64,000 nt of DNA from Deuterostichococcus epilithicus (Eukaryota > Chlorophyta > Trebouxiophyceae > Prasiolales > Stichococcaceae): positions 2,392,530 through 2,456,529 of the forward strand of contig JAVTLE010000023.1 in NCBI GenBank assembly GCA_033439295.1. The letters run 5' to 3'. Under the pieces are notes generated by a model that was not told the origin of the DNA, made no database searches, and was given only the letters and a program-made list of their open reading frames with translations. Below, piece by piece: positions 34,752 to 45,083 of this stretch; position 1 is the first letter of the stretch; each line of letters begins with the position of its first letter. Made by a program: the position numbers and the translations under genes.

Positions 34752-37700
34752 ATGTGCGCGACGCTGCGAAGCCGCGCAGACGAGGCCACGCGCGATGCAG
34801 TCGCTGCCGTTCCTAGGGAATCTCATGCGCCCGAGCCGGTCTGCGTCTACAGCCTCGCTGATGTGGCCCGCCACAACACCCCGTCAGACTGCTGGGTCAT
34901 CGTGCGGCGCCAGGCATGTACTTTCCGATGGCTGGCTTCAAACCCCATCACCGTGCCTGTGCAGCGAATCACATCGTGTCTAGCTCCTGTGCACATTCCA
35001 ACCTGCAAGTAACTTCGCGTCATGCGCTGTCTCAGGTGTACAACGTGACGGCCTGGGTGCCGCAACACCCCGGAGGCCACCTGATCACACTGCGTGCTGG
35101 CAGGGACTGCACGCAGCTGTTCGACTCGTACCACCCGATCTCGGCACGGTGAGCACGCCGTGCTTGGTGCTCTGTCAATTGTACATCGCTGCCCGTGCTA
35201 TAATGCATGCCGATCCTGCGCACCTGGGCGGCTGCCGCGGCGGCGGCCAATGCCGTCATTGCTTGCCCGCAGGGCGGTGCTCGCCAAGTACTACATCGGC
35301 GACGTCACGGCGGAGGATAAGGAGCTGGAGCAGCTGCACGTCGACGACGAGCTGGCCGAGGGCACCTTCTATGCGGTGCTGAAGCAGCGGGTGCAGGCGT
35401 ACATGCGCGCCAACAAGGTGCAGTGCACTGAGCCTCTGGATGGGTGGTGATGTGCGTCAATTTCACACCATTGCACCCGCTTGCTGCATGTCTGCGCTTG
35501 CTGCACGTCGGACTGCCTGAGAAGTGACGGCCGTTCACGTCTGCCAGCTGATGGTGCCATGCTCAAAGGCAGCCATGGCGCTGACGTTGGGGCAATCCTT
35601 ACTGCGCTCTGAATTTCATCTGCTGCAGATTAACCCACGCACGTCGACGGCGCTGTTTGTTAAGACGGGCCTCATCCTGGCGACGCTGGCGCTGTCCTAC
35701 TATGGCACCTTCTTTGCCTTCAGCAGCGTGACGGTGAGAAGTTCTGTGTGACATCTTGACTGCAGCTTGACATCGGAAGTTTGACACATGCTGATTTCGG
35801 TCGAGGGTCTCCAGCACCGCAGTTGGCGCTGCTCAGCAATATTAATGCTGTGTGCGTCTTGAGGGGCCGCCGAACTGCCGACGGGCTGCGTCGCTGCCCC
35901 GCAGGCGACGCTCGTCAGCGCGGTCATCCTGGGCATCGCCATGGCGGAGGTCGGCGTGTCCATCCAGCACGACGCCAACCATGGCGCGTTCAGCACCAAC
36001 AGCCGCACCGGCGCAGCGCTGGTGAGCTGCTTGTGTGGGGTAATCAAGTGGTGGCCTCGTCTGGCGCAAGGCGGGGCCGGATGATGGCGGGCCGCTCCTC
36101 CTGAAGTATCCTGGGCGCCGTGGTGCGCCTCGTGGGCATGATCAGCTGGTCGTGAGAGGCCGCAATGCTTGCCACAGGAGGGGTGGCGTTGGCGCCGTGC
36201 TGAATGGGGCAGCGAGCCCTGCCCTTACTCCTGCCCTGGATCGGCTGCAAACCCCGCCCTGAGCCCCGCCCCTGGTCTCGCACTTGACCCGAGCCTGAAA
36301 TTCCGCAGCTGAACCTTGCACCCTGCCGCTGGCAGGGCGCTGCGCCGACGCAGCGCCGGCGCCGCCAGGACTCTGCCCTGAAGTCCGTCCTGAACCGTGG
36401 CCCTGAACCCTGAACCCTGCCGCTGGACAACAGGGCGCGACGCTGGACCTGGTGGGTGCCTCCTCCTACATGTGGCGGCAGCAGCATGTTGCGGGACATC
36501 ATGTCTGGACCAACGTGCACGGCCTGGACCCGGACATCCGGGTGTCGGAGGCGGACGTGCGCCGCGTCACCCCCTTCCAGCCATGGCACCCCTACCAGGC
36601 GCGTGCCTCATTTGTCGCCACCAGAGATGAGAAGACCTCGTGTCTCCATGCGGGGCCTCGCGTCAGAGGGCGCTGATGCAGCCTCGCGCTGGACGCTGGC
36701 TGCTTGCTGTGCGGCAGCGACTCGCCACCCATGCGGCAGGCTGGCGCCGCCACACGAGCTCTGGACATGGGCGTATCTGCTTTGGTCGGCTGCGTCAAAG
36801 GCAGGCGTGTACGTATCCACAACATGCTGGTCTGGACGGCGCGCCAGCGCCGACATGCTCGCCAGACCACCAGCGGTCACGCATCACTATCGGAGTCACG
36901 GCATCACTGAGCCTAAGTTTATATTACCAGGCTACTGCAGCTGACGAGCACGCCTGTCGCCCGCTGCCGCTGGAGTCACGGCAGCGTATGCTCCCGCCGT
37001 TGCTGCCATTCCGCTGCAGTAGAACAGCGTGACATCGTACAGCATCTATCATTCAGAGTTATGATTAACCACAATCACAAGATTATGCCGTGCAGGCGTA
37101 CCAGCACCTGTACTTGGGCGCGCTGTACGGCCTGCTGGCGGTCAAGAGCGTGGTGCTGGACGACTTCCAGGCTCTGGCTTCCGGCGCCATCGGCAGCCTG
37201 CGCCTCAAGCCGCTCAGCAGCGAGGAGAAGGCGGTCTTCTGGGGCGGCAAGGTCGCGTTCGCGCTGCTGTTCGTGGCGGCGCCGGTCGCGTTCAGCCGTC
37301 ACTCGTGGCCCCTGCTGGCGGGCGCCTGGCTGCTGGCAGAGCTGGTCACCGGCTGGATGCTGGCCTTCCTGTTCCAGGCGCGCCTCCACAGACATGACAC
37401 GCTCTGCGTGTTGTGGCCCTGCTGTCGGTTTCGGTTTGCCACTCTGGCAACGCGAGACCATTGCGCAGTCGGTTCGTGCGGTGAGCACGTGAATGGAACC
37501 TGGCAGAGCCGTCTGGGTCGGAGCTGGGGCAGTCGAGTGGTCGACGGCGAACCTGCCGACTCAGTTACAGTTCTCTCGTCGCGGCGCAGGTGGCACACGT
37601 TGTGGGGGAGGTGTCGTACCTGCAGTCCGACGGCAGAGCAGCGGACGTGCCCAAGGGCTGGGCCGCGGCACAGGCAGCCGCATCGGCAGACTTCAGCCAT

Positions 37701-38355
37701 GGGTCCTTCTTCTGGACGCACATCAGCGGCGGCCTGAACTACCAGGTCTGGGTTTTGACTTGCATCCTGTGAGCAATGCAAGGTGCCAGTATCTCGTCAT
37801 GTTCCTTCTGATGTGGTGACCCAGCCCCTGCCACGGCCTTATGAGCTGCATGACCGTGAGGCCTCTAGCGTTGCCTGCTCACCAACTTTAGCCAGGGCGT
37901 GGCTCAAGTGTCTAAACCCTACCGAACCCTGCTGCAGGTGGTGCACCACCTGTTTCCTGGCATCTGCCACACGCACTATCCGGCCATCGCGCCCATCGTG
38001 CTGCAGACGTGCATGGAGTTTGGTGTTCCCTACAAGGTTTACCCCACGGTGCGGTCCTGTCGCTGCCGCCTTGCGAATGGGTTTTCAGTTGCATCTGGCT
38101 GTGGCGCCTGTGTGAATATGGCGGGCGCTGTGCCATCTGGGTAGCTGTCTGTCTTCTCTTTTGCATGCGGAAGCGAGATGGCAAAGCCTGACATTGTGCA
38201 GCATGCCCCCAGTTGGCATGCCCCTATCGCTGACTCTAGATGTAGTGCCGCCGCAGTTCATGTCGGCCATCAAGGCGCACTTCAAGCACCTGGAGTCCAT
38301 GGGCAGGGTCGGCGCAAAGATGATCAAGATGCCGTCGCTGGCAACCATCGGATGA
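34752..38355 (+). CDS. Cytochrome b5-fused front-end fatty acid desaturase
   Basis: This is a membrane desaturase that would insert a double bond between an existing one and the carboxyl end of a polyunsaturated acyl chain. Ten exons: 34752-34913, 35036-35148, 35273-35417, 35629-35733, 35905-36021, 36434-36598, 37096-37377, 37590-37745, 37938-38048 and 38257-38355, giving 484 residues. The N-terminal cytochrome b5 domain has the heme motif QHPGGH. The three histidine boxes are HDANH, QHVAGHH and QVVHH; the Gln in the third marks front-end enzymes. [20 protein letters not shown] and [11 protein letters not shown] recall the algal delta-4/delta-5 group, but position specificity is not readable from sequence. 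Introns 1, 6 and 7 start with GC. ATG 34752 follows no upstream in-frame evidence; the ORF could begin slightly earlier. Confidence 0.92.
36401..36419 (+). repeat. Short CCCTGAA repeat in desaturase intron 5
   Basis: Just under three units of CCCTGAA lie in a pyrimidine-rich intron (36022-36433) that also repeats CCCTG and CCCCGCCC words. It resembles a degenerate plant-type telomere repeat (CCCTAAA) but is too short to call one. Confidence 0.5.
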
Positions 38356-38940
38356 CGGCAGCTCAGCGCCGCTTGACGTTGACGGTCTTGAGACTCCATA
38401 CACACTACGATCCGGTGGGACATCGGACACCGTCAGTGTGCTGTACCAAGAGGGGGACCTGCCGCTCGTTAGGAGAGCGCTCAGGGTGCTTGGGAACTAG
38501 GTAAGTGGGCAGAGTTGGGGAGTGCTAAATCGGATCTGAGACAGACTGTTCCGCGCACTGGGGTCAGGGGCATCTTGCGCTGGGGATCTGGCTGGAGGGA
38601 GACTTTGTGTTTGATTTCGCATGCTGTGCTATCCGCTGACTAGACATTGCGTTGAACACCTCACACGCGGTGCGGTACAGACAAAGAATTGGATTGCTTT
38701 TCTAATTGCGATTGCGTGCACTCGAAAAGAGCCTTTGGCTAGCCTCCCGGACAGCCTCCTTCGCTTTCCTCTTCAGAATGCAGCAGGCGGTGCCCCAGAT
38801 GTAAGGGTTTTGCAGCATCTCTAGGCACAGGGGTCGCTTCCTCCGCTAAGCGCCATACCTAGCTCTGGGTGCGTTCATCTCGAAAGCCAAAGCGCATGAC
38901 CCCTCGACGCTGTGCTCCAGTTGCAGGCCACACACAACCC
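38356..38940. other. Convergent intergenic region between desaturase and SAC1
   Basis: About 0.58 kb with two facing 3' ends. A TGTAA at 38800-38804 could be the desaturase poly(A) signal, although it lies 445 bases beyond the stop. No coding exon was recognised. Confidence 0.4.
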
Positions 38941-41900
38941 CTACCAGGGCTGTGACAGGTCGGGGCACAGTTGCGGCTGCCGCACCAGGTCTGCGCCGCG
39001 CTTTGCCACCTGCCCATTGCAGCACACGAGCAACTCAAGGCTGAGTTCCTAGCTGCGAAACACCTCTGCACTTGCCCGCAGGCCTGCGCATCTGACAGCT
39101 GCTCAGACTGCAGCGCCTTTAATTAAAGAATTCAAGAGCAAAAGCAAAACCCCAACAGTGCAGATGCATTACTGGGTCCGCCTCAATGCCACTGTCAGAC
39201 AAAGCAGCATGTGGTCAGACAACTTTACATGCACCATATGCGGCAGGCCGGCTCACCTGCTGCAGGGTCAGCAGGCCGATGAACAGCGGCAGCACCACCA
39301 CCTGCAGCACGTTGGTTGTTGATGTGTCGCCGTGTCCCTGCATGCGCCAAGAATTGCCCGTCGTTGTCTGCCAACCCAGTGGCTGCGCATGTTTGAACTT
39401 ACACGAGCCAGCGCATGGCAGTCCCAGCTGCTGGGTTGCTGGGCGAACATCGAGACCTGCCGACAAGCACAGCGACAAGCACATGACCACTGCATACTCA
39501 AGCACACACCGCACGCTCAGGCATCGTCCAGGAGCTAGGAGGCAGTGCTGCGCACCGTGAGCAGCAGGACCGACATGTAGAGGCCCCAGACAATGGAGAA
39601 GGCCGCGGCCAGCAGCGGCACCGTCGGCGACTTGTGGTCCTTGAATGGCGAGCCTGCGCCTGCAGTGCAGGCCGCTGTGTGTTCAGGGGCCGAGGCGGGT
39701 GAAGCCAGGCTGAGGATGTAGGCCTGGGGCCCGCCCGACGAAGCACGGTGCCTGAGGCTGGGTCATGCAGCTGGGCCGGTTCACAAGCAGCAGGCCGCAA
39801 CGGGTGGCGCAATCTTTGCCGCGGAAACTGCATGGTGCACCCTTTTTGACGGCGTAGTTGCCGGTGACGAAGTCGATGGCGTCCTGCTTGGCACCGTCGC
39901 GGAAGTTGTTGAGGTAGTAGCGGGTCACAGACTTGACGCCGTCCTCCAGCAGGCCGCCGGTGGTGCGCTTGCCAGTGCGCGTGAACCCCGACTTGAGCGC
40001 GCCCGTGCCGGCATACTGGCGGCTGACATCGTCGCCGTGGTCCGCCCAGATGATGCGGAACTGGTTGAACACCTGCTCCGCACAGGTGCGCAAGATTTGG
40101 CGAGATTGCCGGGCTGGCAGGGGCTGAGAGCAACAGAAAGCGTGGCATGCACAGGCGCCAAGACCAGCCGGAGGCGATTGCCTGTGCACAAGCCAATTGC
40201 CGCGACTCGAGCAAAACAAGAAGGGGTCAGGCCACGAACATGGGGGGCCTGCACAGTGCACTCGCTGGCTGAGAGGGCGCACCGCAGGGAAGGCGGTCTG
40301 CAAGGAGGTACCCTCCGGCAACAGGCCGCCGCGCCGCAGCACATGCTCCAGGTGCTTCCGCCCCAGCAGCCCCTGCAGGACATTGCACAGCACAGTCGGA
40401 AGAACGCCTGACATCAAAGAGCGTTGATGGCTGCTTTGATATCTCGCCAGGTTGCTGCCACCGCCCTGGCATACGGCCGATTTCGTCAGAGTGTCAGCCG
40501 GACATGCCGTCAGCATTGGCATGTCAGCCTGCAGGGGTTGTCGCAGGGTCTTTTGCGAGTTCACCGAGCGCTGATGTGAAACCCAGCACAACTCCTCACG
40601 ACACCGGCGGGCTGCCACCTCCGCCTAGCGAGGCAGCCCCACCTGCACGACGTTGGTGCGGTCGAGGCAGTCGATGCAGTTGGTGCGGAAGACCCCGCCC
40701 TGCCGCACGGTGCCCGCGTCGCCGCCCTCCGCGTAGAAGCCCCACCGCTCGAAGTCGCCCTCGATCTCGTCCCACAGCTTAGATAGGCTGCAGCACAGAA
40801 TCAGAGCCCTTGGCCGTTCGTACCTCCCTCAGGTGCGGCAACACTGCGGCGTGCTGCCCCGGCGCACCTTTATCAGAACCACCCGTAACTTACCCTGATG
40901 CTTGACCAGGACGCAGCGCAGGCGTGTGTGTATGCCGAGACGTCGGATTTGTAGGCAACTCAGAAAATCTGAGCATCCGAGGCGTCCCCTCTTGCCGCTT
41001 TGGCTGCCAGAAGGCAACCAGAGGAGCGCTGCATGGTGTGCAGCCACTCAAGCAGGACTGCCACAACATGCGCCGCCGACCCTGAAGGTGTCAGCATCTT
41101 CTCTTCTCGAGTGACGACGGGGCGGGGGAGCGCACTTGTGGTAGGAGGTGGCGCCGCATTGCTTGTGGAAGTCAAAGGCGATCAGCCGGAAGTTGGAAGC
41201 CGTCTTTCCAAAGCGGTCCGCCTCCTCCTGGAATTTGTGCGCCAGGATGCCCTCCGAGCCGTGCTGGTTCACCAGGTTGATGGCGTCCACGTCCTGTGCA
41301 ACGAATTATACCATACGGCGATACAGCATCTTGAAAGGATGTTCAGGTGTTCAGTTGGCACCATCGCTGTCACGTTCACGACGGTTTCAAGAAGGGGTGC
41401 AATCACACCACCAGAGTATTGGATCTGGGAAGGCGCCAGGTCTGCGCTCGCGCTGACCACTGCGTCACTAGGGTGAGCAGATCGTGCTGCACCGTGAGTA
41501 ATTACAAGACTTCCTGTTGACGTGCCTCGCCGCCACCAGCTGCATGTGTCCAAGGGCCGCCAATATGCAGATGCAGCCCAGCGCCGCACCCACTCTTCCA
41601 TCTCCAGCAAGAGGGACGAAGGCAAATGGGCACAAATGCTTGCTCAACTCGAATAGCTCAGTTCGAACAGCATGGGGCAGCGTGTTAATACCTTGTAGAT
41701 GTCCAGCAGGTCCATGACATGGCGGTCGAAAGCCTTGGCAAAGGTCTCGGGCGGCGCGATGCGCGTCGTCGGCTTGTACTTGATGTTGGGGATCTGGCTC
41801 CACATCAGCGGGATGCTGCCGCGTACTTGCACGAAGGAGGAGAGAATGGTGCCCTTTGGGCTGGACTGCTCAATAAGCTGCTCCGTCTCCACGAAGTTGG

Positions 41901-44012
41901 CAACCCGCCCCTGCGCAAAGCAAGCACGACATGGCCACTCTCAGATAATCACCAACAGCGGCATCGGAAATGTACACACGAAGATATGCACACGATGGGA
42001 TCGCATGGCAAATGGCGACTCTCGGGAGCTCGTCGTCCCTGAGCATCTTCCGAATCTTGACCGAGAAGCATGCAGCAGCAGCCCCTCATCGCAGCCATTC
42101 AGCCCCTCACGAGCTGCAGCTCCCTCGTGAGATCGGGAGAACGGGAATCGTGCTGTCTGGCTGAGCACCTGGGGGTCGGCGCCGCGGCGCCAGTGGCGCA
42201 CGCCGGCGCGCTGCGCCGCGCGGCGGCCGACCAGCGTGATGCTGGCGTCGTAGTCGCCAAACTTGATGCCCCGCATCTGATGGAAGCTGGCCAGCATGAG
42301 CGGCACCGCAAAGCGCCCTGCCTTCTCGACTGCAGAGGAGGATACCCAAGACCAGATGGCATCGTGACGGGAGCCGATTGGATCAGCGGTGTCGACTGCG
42401 CCGCCGCCCAGCGGCTTTGCACCATGCAGGTTAGCAAGCTCACTCCGAAAACAGCGCCATGGCCAGGAAAAAGTTATCACCGACGAGCTTCTGCGTGAGG
42501 AACTTGTTCCAGTAGAAGCGCGGGTCCGCACGCTCGTGCAGCGACTTGGACGCCGATGCCGGGTCCGCCGCCAGCGCGGCGTACCTTTCAGGCATAGTGC
42601 AGGAGAGAACATTTGAACATCAACTCTGGATATTCCGGTGGCTTCCTGACACCGGAGTCAACGGCAGCGGGCTTGAGTCCCGGCCAGGCTGACTAGCTCG
42701 GCAGGGGTGGGGACAGCCAGTGCTGCCTCAGTCCGTTGTGACAGGAGCGTGCACGCACATTCATGCTCATCACTCAGAAGCCCCTTGGACTGCACTTCGG
42801 TCTGGTGGGATTCGGAAACTTGCACTTACTGGTGCACAGGATGCGAGCTCACCGCTGCTGCGTGAGGGTGATGTCGGCATCGAAGGAAAAGAACAGGCCA
42901 CGCCCCGCGCCGGCCGGGTTGAAGGCGTCCTTCAGCAGGCCTGTGTACCTGCGGGTGACATACGGCTGTGTTTGAGGCGTCTAGACAGTGCAAAAATCGG
43001 CCATCACACACAGCGTTTGTCAAGCGCGCTGGCAGGCCCGCAGGCAGGATCCGCCCCTGCCCATGCACCATGAGACTCAACCTCTCACACAGCAGGAAAC
43101 AGCAGACATGACGAGAGCCCATGGACACTCACTGCGCATTCAGCTTGCCATCTGCCGAGACAGCTGTACTGTCAGTCAGCACCGTTGTCTTGGTAACCTT
43201 CCATACCAGGTTGTCGCGCAGCGTGCCCACCTGCCCCGTGAAGCACATCGGTGTTGGCTATTGGCAAGAAAAACCCAGAGGATGATAGACCGGAGGATGG
43301 GTCCCACAGCACGGCACCGGCATGGCGCTGAAGGCATTCGGCAGCAGCAGCCTAGATGCTCTGCAGGCATGTGACGGTCGAACAGACAAGCAGTCCGCTG
43401 GCCGCAGGAATGCAAGCACCGCGCTTGGCTAATGCCAGTCCGTCGTGGACACCCTGACAGACCAGCTCACGACTGGCTTACGAGTAGGCAGGGCATGACT
43501 CACGTTCTCGCCCGCTAGGATGAGGACGAGGGCGTAGCCAGACGCCAGCTGTGCCAGCCCAGCGATGCCGAATGCGATGAAGAACCTGGAGTCCAGCCGT
43601 TGCTGCATGACAAGTGAACCACAGCGTCAGGCGGGATTCCTGCGTTGAAGCAATGCGGACAGGAGACACATGCACCCACTTGCTTTTCGCAACTTGGCGC
43701 AGGGCCAGGATACACAGCTGCCATGCACGTGCAAGCGAGCCGTCCGCGTCCACCCAGCTGCCGATGCTGATGACGCATTTCAGTCTTGCCTGATTGTGCT
43801 GCTGTCGAGGCTGCCACTTGCCAGGATGGAAGCAGCAGGGACCGGCGCCATCAGAAAAGTGCAAGACCTACCTCTTTCTTGAGGCGGATGCTGCCAGTGG
43901 CCAGGTCGATGCTGAGGGTGTCTCCATCCTGATCCTGCCCGTTGAACGGCTGCAGCTGCACGATGGATCCTGACTGCCGCACACGCAGCACACTGTGCAG
44001 ATGGACTGCCAT
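38941..44012 (-). CDS. SAC1-type phosphoinositide phosphatase
   Basis: SAC1 removes phosphate from PI4P and related lipids at ER/Golgi membranes. Fourteen exons (minus strand): 44012-43872, 43602-43504, 43230-43133, 42948-42853, 42584-42481, 42329-42169, 41910-41692, 41293-41136, 40787-40643, 40372-40312, 40113-39841, 39653-39556, 39337-39257 and 39009-38941, giving 600 residues. The N-terminal SAC domain contains AGVRHWRRGADPQGRVANFV, then ETEQLI and VRGSIPLMWSQIPNIKYKP. IAFDFHKQC precedes the catalytic CX5RT motif in FRTNCIDCLDRTNVVQ. IWADHGDDVSRQYAGTGALK, GKRTTGGLLEDGVKSVTRYY and LNNFRDGAKQDAIDF follow. Two C-terminal hydrophobic helices (around VPLLAAAFSIVWGLYMSVLL and VVVLPLFIGLLTL) anchor it to the membrane. 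The acceptors of exons 11 and 14 are the least certain. Active-site residues are intact. Confidence 0.93.
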
Positions 44013-44205
44013 TCTGACACTGGTATCGGCGATTGCCGCGGAAAATATACTGTCGCTGCTGGCACGCTGCTGCTCCTGGCGTTGCGCGGCTATGCGGACG
44101 AGCTGAAGCTCTGTGGCGTGCTCGGCGCCGGCACTGCCTTGAATTCTGCTGCTGATGCTGTGGTTTGTTGCTGCTGCGTGTCTTGCAATATGCCCAGCTG
44201 GAGCT

Positions 44206-44568
44206 CTACTTCCAGTAGCGGCCTGAGGTGTGCTTCGCCTCTTCGTCCAGCTGGTCCACGATAGAAGGCTTGCGTGGCAGGGCGACGCCAGCACCGGGCG
44301 CCACTGCTGCTGTGCCTGCCGCTGCCGCACGTCCCAGAGCAGTAGGCTCGTTCTCACTATTTGAAGACTGAGACTGAGGCTGCCGGAAGAAGGTGTGATA
44401 CCCGAGGGCCAGGCCAGCCAGACCGACTGCGACCTGCAATTCAGTTTAAGGGCTCAGGCTCAGCGCAGATTGTGTCAACGTGACAAGGTGCACGAGATCG
44501 AGAAGCGCTAGTCACAGCGGGCTTACCTGGGACCCGATTTGGAGAGCCGAGCCTTTACTGGCTGCCAT
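44206..44568 (-). CDS. Small single-span protein of unknown function
   Basis: Two exons (44568-44527 and 44433-44206, minus strand) join in phase to an 89-residue protein starting MAASKGSALQIGSQ. A weakly hydrophobic segment VAVGLAGLALGYHTFF at about residues 15-30 could span a membrane once. The rest is Ala/Pro/Gly-rich linker and a charged end, IVDQLDEEAKHTSGRYWK. I do not recognise the family. The intron has a good GTAAGC donor and a TTGCAG acceptor. The stop lies 194 bases before the SAC1 start on the same strand, so it is not a SAC1 exon. The short N-terminus before the helix is compatible with an organelle or tail-out membrane protein, which is inference. Confidence 0.6.
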
Positions 44569-45083
44569 CAACTGGTTTGGATCCGATGGAAATGTGCTAT
44601 GTGCAGCTCAGCTGAGTGTCATGACCAGGTTCTACACGGTTCACGTGAGGTGCTCCGAAAGTGCACCAGACTGTAGGATCATTTATCGATTGCAACCAGA
44701 AGTGCACAAGTTTCAGAAGTGCTTGGTATCTTATTGAGTCGTTGAGGTTTATCAAGCACTCGATCAGCAGCAGGTCCGGTGTCAGCTGGAAGCATATACC
44801 AACCCAGCGGCAAGCATGCTGCAGCAGTGCAGCAAGACGCGCCCCGTACCGTGCAGCACCCGTGCTACATGCACCAGCTCGACGTGCACAGCGAGGTAAT
44901 ACTCGCGACTTACGACGGCACAAACACGACCGATCGTTTTGTCACAAAGCAGATCATGCTCAACTGCTGGCACCCGCGACACATTGATCAGGCTTCTGCA
45001 TTCACCATGCTGCATGGTCATGTTGATAGAGAAACCGCCATCGACCTGGAACCATGATTCGTGATCGATCAAAGCTTTCGCAG
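44569..45083. other. Divergent region upstream of the small gene and the epimerase
   Basis: About 0.5 kb. The first exon of the epimerase may lie here, because the frame that reads into its transit peptide has no ATG of its own. Confidence 0.4.

Noticed and set aside
42421-42480. A longer SAC1 exon 5 reading on through GDNFFLAMALF
   Set aside because: The only donor at its end leaves the wrong phase. The GTGATA donor at 42480 gives the correct frame and the family's usual spacing.
34752-44012. Frameshifted or broken genes (many short frames changing phase)
   Set aside because: Joining the pieces at splice sites restores proteins with lengths divisible by three and intact catalytic motifs, so these are introns and not decay.
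44206-44568. The small protein as the first exons of SAC1
   Set aside because: Its frame ends in a TAG stop at 44206-44208, and SAC1 has its own ATG and a normal N-terminus at 44012.
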